From positions 148,217 to 212,216 of the forward strand of contig CM055108.1 in assembly GCA_029204225.1 (NCBI GenBank): a stretch of DNA of 64,000 bases, read 5' to 3'. A program made the translations under genes and the position numbers. Shown here in pieces: positions 22,065 to 32,758 of this stretch; position 1 is the stretch's first letter; every line of letters begins with the position of its first letter. Below the pieces are notes generated by a model. It worked only from the letters and a program-made list of their open reading frames with translations, was not told the origin of the DNA and did not search any database. The stretch comes from Diphasiastrum complanatum. Taxonomy: Eukaryota > Streptophyta > Lycopodiopsida > Lycopodiales > Lycopodiaceae.

Positions 22065-23860
22065 TTAGTTAAAGTTCTCTGCATAATGTTTGGTTCCCTT
22101 GAAATTTGGTGTCAATTTGTGTGAGCCCCATGCCTCAAGCTTTTGGTATTGGTTGAGGTAGTCTGTGGCTACGATTATGTATTGAGTCTGGGAACTCCTT
22201 GTTGCAAGACCTCTTCGGTACAATTGGCCGGCAATCAGCTGATAAGGTCTAGCCTTCAAGATCAATTTCTGCTGTTCCGCCTTTGGTAGTGATTTGTATG
22301 GTTGGCCCCGCATTAGTATTCAACAATGTCGGCAGCCCATTCTGGTATTGTGTCCACGTAAAATAAGGCAGCATCTGCCAACTCATCGTCGGGTTGGGTT
22401 GCAATCTCCTTTCCCTTGATTCGTGACACATGATCTGCCATGTAGTGTTGTTTTCCCTTGCGAACTACTATCCCAAAATCAAACTCCAATAACAGAAGTA
22501 GCCATCTGGTGATTCTTTCGGTGTTGCAAGTTTTATTAACGAGATAGAGCAAGGGTTGATGGTCCGTATAAAAAGCAAAATGTGTGGCCATCAAGTAATG
22601 GCCAGTGCTTCCCGCTCTGTGGTTAAATAGTTCATTTCGGTATCACTGAATTGTCGGCTTGCAAACCGGATTGGAAAATCCTTTTTGTGTTCACTTGGCT
22701 GGGTTAAGACTACTCCAACTGCATAGTTCGATGCGTCCGTATGCACGTGAAACTCAATGGACCAATTGGGTGGGCGTAAGATTGGTGCTGAAACCAATGC
22801 ATCCTTAAGCTTTTGGAAAGCCTTTAGGGCCTCCTCATTCCAATGTGGATCCGTTGTAAGTTTGTAGATTGGTCTGGCTAACTCCGCAAAATCAAGAATG
22901 AAGATCCTATAATAGTTAGCATGACCCATGAAAATGTAGACCTCGCGGATCGTCCCCGGTGGTGGTAGATCAATAATGATCCTGATCTTTGATAGATCTG
23001 TGGCAAAATCCCGTGTCTTGACACTATATGGCCGAGAATCAAGCCATGTGTCACCCAGAATTGACATTTTTCTGGATTCAGGGAGATCTGGTATTTGCGG
23101 CATTTTTGTAACACCTTCTTCAAATTGGATAAGTGTTCTGAATCTGGTCCATGCACGCACAGATCGTCCAAGAAAATTTCCAGAAATTTTTGCAAATAGT
23201 CTTTGAATGCTTCCTGCATGACTCGTTGGAAAGTGCTTGGGGCATTGCAAAGTCTAAATGGCATCACTTTATAGGCATAGGTTCCCCATTCTGTGGCAAA
23301 TGTTGTCTTGTGCTGGTCCTGGGGGGCTATTTTCACTTGGTTGTAGCCGCTGAAGCCGTCCAAGAAACTGTAGGCTTCGGCGCCAGCTACCCTGTCGAGG
23401 ACACTTTCCGTAAATGGTAAAGGAAAATGGTCCTTTTTGGTGACTGCATTTAGCGCCTTCAGATTCACACAGATCCGCATTTTGCCATTCTTCTTGGGTA
23501 CTATAACTATCGGCGATACCCATTCCGTGTGCTCAATCTCGTAAATGAAATCTGCGTCCATCAGCTTTTGCAACTCCTGCTTGATCAGTTCTATATAATT
23601 CGGGTTGCAGCGGTAGTAACGGCTCACCTTGGGGACTGCTCCGTCCACCAAGGGTATGGTATGTTGGACTACAGTTGGCGGAATGCCCTTTAGATCACTA
23701 TAGCTCCAGGCAAAATAGTCTTTATATTCCACCAACAAGGATCGTAGTCTCTTGAACTACGTGGGTGTTAACTGCTCTCCCACATGCACTTCAAAGGAAT
23801 GTGTAGCTAATATCTTCACCAAAGCATTGGTAAAATACTTGTTTACAAAGACATATTTGT
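22065..23860 (-). pseudogene. Ty3/Gypsy reverse transcriptase and RNase H, decayed
   Basis: Minus strand, upstream to downstream: a DYFAWSYSDLKGIPP linker (about 23730), reverse transcriptase (23640-22990) with WVSPIVIVPKKNGKMR, SFLDGFSGYNQVKI and the catalytic block EIFLDDLCVHG (LDD where most have Y/F-L/V-D-D), then the connection and RNase H in a second frame after a shift near 23000 (FHVHTDASNYAVG, 22750; YTDHQPLLYLVNK, 22560). A third segment (22313-22065) has the start of the integrase zinc region but jumps from LYRRGLAT to TQYIIVATDY, deleting the rest. No LTR was found. It is of plant Gypsy type, probably Tat- or Athila-like. Confidence 0.85.
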
Positions 23861-23867
23861 TTATTTG

Positions 23868-24444
23868 GCAATTGAGGCCAATTTCCATATTAGACTTAGA
23901 GTTTGACTTTTAAAGTTATATTAGTCTAAAATCATTCCACTTTTAGAAGTGAGGGAAACAGTAGGAGGTCGAGTTTAGCAGATTCAAATTTGAATGTTGG
24001 AGATATTGAATGTAGTCCACATTAATGATAGGATTTTTGTTATGGAGGGAAACCAAGCTCATTAATGATTCATGGATTTGCTATAAAAAAAATGTAAACT
24101 TGTGGGAGAAATGATTATTCTCTCTCTCTCATCTCATTTCATGCTTATACACGAGTTCTTTTGGGTTGATCTATCCATTGGTGCACTATTTTGATGATAT
24201 CTTGCAATCTTGTGTGTAGAATGCCGGATCCACACGTGTGAAATACAGTAGCTTACTATTTTTTTACAGACATCAACTTCATATTATCTTAAGTTTGATA
24301 TTTGATCAATATCTTATTGAGTTTGCATCTCTTTCATTAAGTAGATGTTGATTTTCTACATTATAAATGGTTTTAATTGTGATATCCTTTCAACCAAAGA
24401 TCAAGAGATGATTTTGGATCTTAATGATTGACAAAATCTTCACA
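23868..24444 (+). repeat. Copia LTR, family A copy 1
   Basis: Aligns along its whole length with 25664-26266, sharing blocks ATCTTGCAATCTTGTGTGTA, CACACGTGTGAAATACAGTA and GAGTTTGCATCTC. It ends CTTCACA at 24444, as in the other copy before its primer-binding site. The left edge is approximate, and it lies directly against the Gypsy fragment. Confidence 0.75.
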
Positions 24445-24975
24445 TGTATGTTGATGATATTATTCTCACAGGAAATGATCTTGATGGCATAAAAGATGTC
24501 AAGTTAGCTTTGTCTAGTGAATTCAAGATGGTAGATCTAGGACTTTCTATGTGGAGGTGTCATGTCTTGGCTTTCAAAAAAGCAAGATACCATCTCTCTA
24601 TCCTCTTGTGAAGCCGAGTATAAGGCATTGACATCAACCACCAAGGAGATCCTATGGCTCAAGAGATTTTGGAGGAGCTTCATGTGATCAAGGCCGAGGA
24701 GATTCCATGCATTTATTGTGATAATCAAGCATCACAACAACTTGCCACCAATCCTATCTTCCATGCTCAAACCAAGCATATCGAGATTGCACATCATTTT
24801 CAAGGGAGAAGGAGCAAACCAAGGAGATCAAGCTTCTTCATGTGCCATCATCCGAATGTGTTGTTGATATTTCGACTTAACCATTGCCAAAGGATTCATT
24901 TATGAAGTTGAGATATGCACTTGGTGTTGTAGATAGATGTACATTAGATTTGCCGAGCTAGATTTTGTAGAGGAG
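24445..24975 (+). pseudogene. Copia RT-RNase H remnant
   Basis: Directly after the LTR, YVDDIILTGNDLDG (24447) gives the reverse transcriptase active site. A jump near 24545 then leads to RNase H: VMSWLSKKQDTISLSSCEAE (about 24570-24630), KEILWLKRFW, then a shifted frame to HAQTKHIEIAHHF (about 24762). A purine-rich GTAGAGGAG at 24967-24975 resembles a polypurine tract. Gag, protease and integrase are gone, so an internal deletion joined the LTR end to the reverse transcriptase. Confidence 0.8.
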
Positions 24976-25620
24976 TGTTGAAATTGTCAAATTCTAGCTT
25001 TAGATCTATGATAGATTGTACATACACAAGAATGAACTAGTGAAAAGCTAGTCAAGTAGGAAATTGCCATTTGGCACCATTTTACTTGTTGATCAAGCAT
25101 TCACATGTGAATGAGGGATGGTTACCACGTGTAAGAGGTTGTTCCCACATGTGTACATATCTGAAAAATATCAGTAGCTCATCATAGGAGTTGATCTTGC
25201 AATCAGTGCCCCCCCAGTAGATCACTAGTAAAACACCCAGCATAGTCTTTGCCCTCCGGTCACCCAATCGTGTGATCTCCATCAGCTCTCCAACATAGAG
25301 TTGGCACACAAAGCTTCACATTTTGTTCATTTGCATTTGCAGTTCCTTGATTTCATCATGAATCCCATCTGTAAGTCATGCCCATCAACCAATGACTCAA
25401 GTCCAATCTGAAAATAGATGCCCCCTGATGATCATCATGTCATCCTAAAGTCCTATTCCTATCAGGTATTCCAATGTCATCCTTGATCTCAAAAATCTGA
25501 GCATCTACTCTGTAATGTCCATATATATTCTAACAAACTAGCTCCAAGCTGCTCCTGTGAATGCTTTCAAACCATTCCCTAAGAATACACTGAGATGTGA
25601 ACTCCAAAGCCACCATCAAG
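24976..25620 (+). repeat. LTR-like sequence after polypurine tract
   Basis: Starts TGTTGAAATTGTC after the purine tract. It contains CACATGTGAATG, CCACGTGTAAG and CCACATGTGTAC in the same style as the other LTRs here. No second copy was found in the window, so the extent is a guess. It does not match the LTR at 23868-24444, so this is a mosaic. Confidence 0.45.
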
Positions 25621-25663
25621 TGTGAGAGATTTCAACAAGTTTAGTCTGGTTTAGTCATATTTT

Positions 25664-26266
25664 GGTAAATTGTCAATATGAGGCCAAAACTCATTTTAGA
25701 CTTTGAGATAAACTTTTTGAAGTTATATTAGTTTAAAATAAACCCAATAAACACTTTTTGAAAGTGTGGGAAAGCGAGTTTGAGAGAGATTCAAATTTGA
25801 ACTTTAGATACATTGAATCTAGTCCCAAAAATAGTAGGGTTTACATTTTGAAGGGAAAGCCAAGTGGCCAAATAGGGTTTGGACCTGTTATAAAAGGATG
25901 TAACTCATGGAGAGACATATCTTCTCCCTTTTCTCTCTCATTTCATCATTAGACATGGTTCTCTTTGGGTTCTACTACTCATTGGTGCACGCTCTTGATG
26001 ATATCTTGCAATCTTGTGTGTAGAATGCTCATATTTTGTTATTTTTGGTTCCACACGTGTGAAATACAGTAGGGGTACTATAATTGTACGGAAATAAACT
26101 ATATTTTATGTTTTGGTTCATGTTTGATCAGTATCTCTTAGAGTTTGCATCTCATTTTGTATGTAGATGCTAATTTTTCTACATTGGCAAGATTGTTGGT
26201 TTGCTCCTTTTGTAACCAAAGATCATGGACATGGATTGGATCTTGAATGATCTGAAATCCTTCACA
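25664..26266 (+). repeat. Copia LTR, family A copy 2 (5' LTR)
   Basis: Homologous to 23868-24444. It contains a CACACGTGTGAAATACAGTA block near 26052, a TATAAAAGG box near 25890 as a likely core promoter, and ends TTCACA followed at once by TGGTATCAGAGC. Confidence 0.82.
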
Positions 26267-26489
26267 TGGTATCAGAGCTATTGTGTTTCACATTTATCAA
26301 AGATTTGGAGGAGTTACCAATGCTAGAGCATGCTAGATTGATTTCTACTCAAAAATCGGCATTTTTGCATGTGTAGAATTGATCTTTTGTAGGTCAAAAC
26401 TCAATATAGAGTTATATACTTGATCAATTCCAATTTCACACTTGCTTTACTGGAATAATTATGATTTTTGGTGCATTAGGAAGGTCTCA

Positions 26490-28096
26490 TTGGAGGCTAC
26501 AAGATGATATATCAAGTTTTTAGAAATTGCATGTAGAATCTGAGATATTCAATTTCAAGCACCTCAAGATCAAGTGAGGTATGACAAGAGAGCAAAGAAA
26601 GCTCTACACATGATTAAGATGAATGTTACCAATGAACTTGGATGATCATGCTAATCTTGTTCAAAGTTTTGCTATTTAAAAGACTTTGCCAAGTATTGTG
26701 GATTTGCAAGAGATCTTGGTGAATGAGGAGTATAGGCTTCAATCAAGAGGAGGTGGATCTACATTGACATCTCATTATAAAGAGGATGCTATGTTCAACA
26801 AAGGCAAGTTCAAGGGCAAAGGCGCAAGTGGTCTAAAGGGCAAAATCAAGGTGAGACTTCCTCTTTTGGCAAAAAGAAAGATAAGTCAAAGTTGAAATGC
26901 TTTTATTGTGGAATAAAAGGGCATTTTGCAAATGAATGTTTGAAGAAGCAAAGAGATGAAGGTAGCAAGCAAATAGACTTTACTACTAATGATGAGGATT
27001 TAGGTGGTGGTGATTCTCTTTTGATGTGTTCTTCAAGTCTAATATCAAGTGAAGGCGACAAAGATTCATGGTGGATTGATAGTGGAGCTAGTTTCACGCA
27101 TGACTAGTCACAAAAAGCTCTTTACTTCTTTGGTCACTTATGATGGAGCCAAGAAATCAATGGTGGTAAGTGTGTGATCGAAGGTATTGGTTTGATTCCT
27201 ATTTGTCTCTCTACTAGTAGAAAATCAAGACTTGATGGTGTTCTTTATATTCCTTCACTTTCAAAAAATTTGCAAAGTGTTGGTCAAATGATAGAGAAAG
27301 GATACATGGTAAAGTTTGGTGGTGATGCTTGTTTCATTACAAAGGAAGAAATCTTGGTTTCTAGGGGCAATAGACAATGTAGACTTTTAAAGCTTGATGC
27401 TTTTGTTATGGCTAACAAAAAGGATGGAATGGAAAAGGAGATTGGTCTCAATTTTCCAAAGTTACCTTTTAGCATCAATAAGATTGGTGGATCTTATGCA
27501 AAGTCTAAAAAGCTTCCTTATGCTAGATCTAGGTCAAGATCTAATATGCTTCTTGGAGATGTTCATCTTTGTGCTGACTTGGCTAGTCTTGAGAATAATG
27601 ATGGTGTTTCAATGGTTTTTCATGGCAAGTGCAAGCATGCAAAAGGTAAGGAAAGAGCAACTTCATCAATGGTGGTGAAGGTTCTTCCTTGGAAAAGATT
27701 GTTGCTAATGATTTCTTTGATCATATGGAAAAAGATGTTGCTAGGTGCATGCATGAAGGAGATGGTTCTTCTACATTCTTGTGTGATGAGTCCAAGAAAG
27801 TCATTTTTGCAGCAAGTGAAGTCACATGTCTTCATAAAGAGAGTAGATCAAATGGTTTTATCAAGAGACTTGGTGAGGGAGATAGTTACAAGTCAAGAAG
27901 AAGAGAAGTTTGTGAAGAGTTCAAAGTAGGATGTACTTTGAATGATGTCATTGTGAATGATAGTGAGGAAGAATCATTATCATATGAGTCATTACCTAAA
28001 ACATTGAGTAGAAGTTCTTGTTTGAAAAAAGAGAGTACTTCAATCATCCTTATGTTGAAGGTACTAGTCATTTTTTTCATGGCTTCTAATGTCTGA
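26490..28096 (+). pseudogene. Gag-protease with unfamiliar C-terminal region
   Basis: The Gag core is decayed (a MNVTNELG-like piece near 26620 joined straight to DHANLVQSFAI). The zinc knuckle and WWIDSGASF follow in frame at 26892-27100. After a frame break the protease flank continues (GIGLIPICL, LDGVLYIPSLSKNLQSVGQM, about 27180-27300). As in the element at 12228, no GAG-preintegrase or integrase follows. Instead there are Lys/Ser-rich frames with no known domain, split at about 27690. The shared pattern suggests two related non-autonomous lineages. Confidence 0.65.
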
Positions 28097-28160
28097 GGTT
28101 TTTACTTCTTATGATGCAATCATTAAGAGGGAATTTTATGAAGGAAAGAGCAATTGAAGA

Positions 28161-28802
28161 TTGGTTATTGGGAAGATCCAAGGCATGGATCTCACATCTT
28201 TTCATCAACTCAAAGGATTCTATGATTATGAATTGATCACTCATGATCAAGATTGCAAAAGGTTGGTTGAAGAAGACTACATGGAGCAAATCGAGAGGCA
28301 ATTTCTTCAAGGCAAGGGAGATCTCATTGGTGAGCTTATTGAGGTTTTTTATGGACTCAAGAGAACTGGATTTATTAGGTTTGATACTCATCTTCACCTA
28401 ATCTACTTCATGTTGGATGAGAAGTTTGGAATCTATCTTTTGATTTATGATGGTGCCACCAATGACATTGTTCTCACTAATCTTTGTGGAAGTTCGAGAT
28501 CAAGCATTGATGAGATCTTGTTGGATCTAGATCATATGTTTGAGAGGGAGTATTTCCAGAGGTTCAGGTCTAAAGATATTCATATATTTGATATCTTTGA
28601 AGAGAAAGGTAAGCAAGTGGAAGCGACTCACTTTGCTTTACTCACATATTTTGGAGGATCTTCTTGTGTAGATGATGCTATGCAAGTGGATATTGGTTCT
28701 CATGGTTTTCATCTGGAAAATCAAGTAATGGATCTGGAAAACAAAGTTTGTTCAATGAATTTGATGGTCAAGAGGAAGATCAAGAGGTTGGTACTCAGTT
28801 AA
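28161..28802 (+). pseudogene. Diverged Copia reverse-transcriptase-like frame
   Basis: An uninterrupted 213-codon frame. FYGLKRTGFIRFDTHLHLIY followed by GIYLLIYDGATNDIVLTNL aligns in order with the Copia block Y-G-L-K...I-Y-L-L-L-Y-V-D-D-x-x-x-T-G, and SIDEILLDLDHMFEREYF matches the following helix. The catalytic V-D-D is replaced by D-G-A-T-N-D, so it should be inactive. The earlier portion (28161-28330) is unrecognised. The long frame with a dead active site is unusual. Confidence 0.5.
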
Positions 28803-28819
28803 ATTGTCAAATTCTCTAT

Positions 28820-30020
28820 CCTTTTGTTCAAAGAAATGGGTTTCTCGATCTGACACTAATTCTTTAGGAGCTCCAAATCTTCCTATAACTTGATCTAGAA
28901 GAAACCATGCTATTTCTTTAGCATTGTCATTGGAGACAGCTCTTGCCTTGGCCCATTTGGTAAAATAATTCGTACCTACTATGATGTAGCTCTTCAGTGC
29001 GGAGAAAGCTAGGCTAATAGGTCCCACAAAATATCTATCCCCCACTTCTCAATGGCAAACACGCTTGTATGGGAATGAGAGACCACAGTCTATCTTCCCT
29101 GGGATTTGTCCTTTGGCAGATATCACAACGTTTTATCAAGGTTGGCCACCAGTAGCCAGCCCTCAATATCTTTTGTCTTGTCAATCAATCATGAAAATGG
29201 CCGCCACGCATAGAATCATGACATTATTCCAAGATAAATGTAGCCTCATCTTGGGTTACACATCGATGATAAATTCCATCCACTCCCCTTTTATATAGAA
29301 CTTCGGCTATTAGAAAATTTTTAATGCTTGCAGCTTGAGTTTTCGTCTCTCTTGTGAGGTATAGGTAGGAAAAATTTCTAATGCGGACAAGTATATGGCT
29401 AAATCACTAGACCATTCAGGAATCAATTTCGCATCTATTTTGGAAAGTTCTTTCAAATGTTCATCCTCCCAACTACTGTTTTTTTCTTTTAAATCTCCTA
29501 ATTTGCAAATGCAATCATTCAGACCCTGGAGCCTGGGTAGTTTTCTCTTCAAAGTATAATCAAATTCCTAAATGGATGTTATCCACTTGGATAATCTACT
29601 TGAGAATTCTAGTTTGTTCATCATTAGGGACACTGCCTCAGTCTTGGTGCAGAAAGTCACTTTTTAATGCAATATATTATGTTGATATTTTGCGGCCGCG
29701 TAGGCTATGCAAAGACATACTTTCTCAGCTTTCGTGTGGTTCAGCTCAAAAACATCGAGCTTTCTCCTATCAAATATTATCGGATGATACTTTTTATCCC
29801 AAATCTAGGCCAAACAATAATTTATGCTCAATGGTGCTAGTGAAGAAGAAAAAACTCCTTGTCATAGCAGGAGCTTTCCAAATGGGGGCAATGGCTAAGG
29901 CCTTTTTCAAATCCCTAAAGGCTATTTCACAATCATCTGTCCATTTCCAAACTACATCTTTCTTCAATAATCCATTGAGAGGATATGCTCTAGTTGCATA
30001 TGCCATCACATAGGGTATGA
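28820..30020 (-). pseudogene. Ty3/Gypsy pol fragments
   Basis: On the minus strand, upstream to downstream: RNase H entry (WKWTDDCEIAFRDLKKAL, about 29940), a middle piece (LSALEIFPTYTSQERRKLKL, about 29390) and an integrase core piece (YIIVGTNYFTKWAKARAV, then VIGRFGAPKELVSDRETHF, 28980-28850). The D of TNYF and the D of SDR correspond to integrase active-site positions; the Glu-bearing end is missing. Several frame breaks are present. Confidence 0.8.
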
Positions 30021-31740
30021 TTTTGTGAGTGTGGAGTATGTCTATGGGTGGGTGGATCTCCCTTCATCCCACTTCATTTTTTTGTCTTTTCATATGAGGT
30101 AGATTCACAATTGAATCAATGTATTCCTTAGTGCGACTAGGGCCCCACATTCATCCAAAAAAGATCCTCCACTATTTGGATAAATCGTGACGAGATGGAT
30201 GCAGCTTCCTTAATCATTGGATGGGACCTACCTGCACCCTCAACTAGGTCATAAAATATGCTCATTCAACAAATTTGGTACTTTGGAGCTCAATGTTGTA
30301 AGTTTCTTCCTTTCACAACGATTTGGGAGTAAGACAAAATCTCCTCGTTTGCATCAAATCCAATAGAGCCTTGTTTTAGTCCGTCCATGCTCAACATGCA
30401 TGGACTCTTTGTCTCTCTCCTCAAGCTTCAATTAGATTGTAAGTTGAGTGTTCTTTTCAGATGTTGAAACTTTCCATAGAACACGTTGCCTTTCTGCTCA
30501 ACTACCTTATCCAAAAAGTTTGTCCTTTTTGTTGTTGGAGATATGCATGGTATCACCATCACTAAAGTCTTCATAATGGCCTAGGTATTTTTGTCTACGA
30601 TGAAAATGAAATCATTTTATGCCATTTTTGTTTTATGTAGAATTGCATCTTATGAAGTTGGTTGCTTTCTTCTTATTACTAGCTAAAGTCAACTACCATT
30701 GTCAATCTCCTTAAAGGATGCTACTAATGTCAATGTGTGTCAAACTCATGGATGTCCTTTAGCAATTAGCTTATACTTCACCAAACTTAGATTGACCATT
30801 AAATTACATAGTCTTGCCTTTGCAAGTCAAGGACAAAATTTTAGCTTCTATTTTATTTAGGAGAGACTATTTTCAGCTATGCCTCAACCTCATCCAAAGA
30901 GAGTGGACTTGAAGCTTACAACTTAATGTGCATACCCACTTTTTAGATTGAAGTATCCCTTTATTTTAAACTTTCATATGACTTGTATGTTTCAAGATAA
31001 AATCTTAAGCCTACATAAAATCTTGTTGTATTTGAGAATGAAAAATTCAAACTTTTGACCTTGTATGAAATTTGACTTTTTATATTTAAGTTTCAATTTT
31101 AGTAGGTATTGCATCTTGCAAATGGCAAGTTTGGCAGTGAGAACTTTGAGATGGCATATAATGGTGTCTAAAGCTACCAAGCCTCCACACCACTCTTCGA
31201 TGAGATCGGAACTTAACTTTGGTGTTGTAGGTTGAATGTATGCTTTTATTGCTTCATAGACCTCAAGTTGACCATCGAGGAACACATCATCTTGCCTTTG
31301 AAAAGTCCAGGCCAAAAAGCTAGCTTTTACTTCACAAATCACAACCCCTAGGCTGACTTAGAAGACACAATCTTTACATTTGCAAGGAAGGGCCATAGAA
31401 AGTTAAGGGAGAGTAGGGATGTGGGGGGCTCTTGGTTGGTGGAAAGGATCTCAAGGCATCTAGTACCCTTGGATGAGAGTGGGTGGGCTAGCTCGCCATT
31501 GTGGATGCATTTAGAAACGGTCTCTCCCTATGTGGATCACAAAGTAAGGTCAACAATGTAGGGAGGAATACATGTGACCCTCTAGCCTACAAAGTTTCAA
31601 ACCTCCCATCCCAAGTCAACAAGAGCCTACATACATTTTCAACGATCATCCTTAGAAATGGGGAGATATCTGCCTAATGCATCAAACTTTAATGTATGCG
31701 AAAAAAATCGCACCCAATATTCTATTCACATACTCTTAAA
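30021..31740. other. No gene supported
   Basis: A 116-codon minus-strand frame at 30992-31342 has no family I recognise and no splice support. The rest is AT-rich with short frames. A partial retroelement origin is likely but not shown. Confidence 0.5.
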
Positions 31741-31748
31741 CACCAAAT

Positions 31749-31763
31749 CCCCCCCCCCCCCCC
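31749..31763. repeat. Poly-C run
   Basis: Fifteen consecutive C residues, about 1 kb upstream of the RING gene. On the minus strand it is a G-run able to stack. Confidence 0.9.
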
Positions 31764-31829
31764 TTGGTTTTTACAAAGAGGAAGGGTCCTTGATGGCAGA
31801 ATATACTTCATGTTAGATCCTTGGATGCT

Positions 31830-31890
31830 AGCCACGTGTATAAGATTCGAAGTGTAAAGACTGTGACCGTCGATTTATGACACGTGTCAA
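31830..31890 (+). promoter_or_regulatory. Paired G-box/ABRE motifs
   Basis: GCCACGTGTA (CACGTG at 31833-31838) and the perfect 10-bp palindrome GACACGTGTC (31879-31888, CACGTG at 31881-31886) lie 48 bp apart, about 0.9 kb before the RING ligase ATG. CACGTG with ACGTGT is the core bound by plant bZIP and bHLH factors and by ABA-response regulators. A role in this promoter is inferred from position only. Confidence 0.55.
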
Positions 31891-32199
31891 CATGTGAATG
31901 CTCACGATTGGATCTAACGGTGGAGAGGTTAAACTTGTAGCCCGTCGCCGCCCAGCCAGGAATTTGAAGGGCCTCTTCGTATTCTCAACTTTCCTTCGAC
32001 GTGCATATCTGAAAGGCTACCATTCAAACCGAAAGCCGGAGAAGCTTTCAACCTCTCAAAATATGCTCTTGTCGAAGGAAAGTTTCAAGGATTTGACGTC
32101 CGCATGAAGTTTGACTTCTGAAGACTTTGGAAGGACAACTTTTATGCTTAGTTTTCAATCTGAAGTTTTGAAAGGCACATATCCCTTCACTGACATTCC

Positions 32200-32758
32200 C
32201 CCCTTTTCTCTCTCTCTCTCTCTCTCTCTTTGTTTTGTGTCTCCAACTATAACTGGTCTGGGAGGAGGAGGATCGCGAGCTATGGAGCTTGTCTCGCTAG
32301 ATTGGAGATACATTTGCCACATCCGGCGACTGGGGGATACAATCTCGCAGATGCAGCAGGAGCGCCTCCATCGCCAGATTTTTTCAGCCGATCTTTTGCC
32401 TAAACATTTCACTGACATCATTAAATTCTTGTTATTAGCCGCTTCCTGCAGATTGCACCCTGTGGCCTTGATTTAGTTCATCCATCACAGCCTCATGGTC
32501 CATCGCAAACACGGATCTGGCTACAGAATATTGATCCTTTGCGATTTTGCTTTGGTCTGTTTGGCTGCTGGTGCTGCGATTGATGATTAGGGTTTGTGAT
32601 CTTGTGGTCTAGGGTTTTTTGCTGTTGGGAAGTGGCAAGAGCGTGATGGAGGTGGATGCAAAGGTATGTTGAGGGCTTGCAATCTACCAGAGGATTAAAG
32701 CAACAGTTTTGAGCAGTTTTGACCGGGGCGCCGTCAGTGGCAGATACGTTCTACAATT
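32200..32758 (+). promoter_or_regulatory. Probable 5' leader of RING gene
   Basis: A CT run at 32208-32229 is typical of plant transcription start regions. A short upstream frame starts at ATG 32646 and stops after eight codons. No in-frame extension of the main ORF upstream of 32759 is supported. Confidence 0.5.

Larger units (their letters stand above)
26267..28802 (+). mobile_element. Copia-related element, family A, 3'-truncated
   Basis: Primer-binding site TGGTATCAGAGC at 26267-26278, gag remnants from about 26490, a zinc knuckle (CFYCGIKGHFANEC, about 26895), a protease DSGAS motif (about 27080), an unfamiliar middle region and a diverged reverse-transcriptase-like frame to 28802. No 3' LTR is seen. 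A minus-strand Gypsy fragment begins immediately afterwards. Confidence 0.75.

Noticed and set aside
32111-32476. 121-codon frame in the RING-gene leader
   Set aside because: No domain and includes the CT repeat; more likely untranslated leader or promoter.
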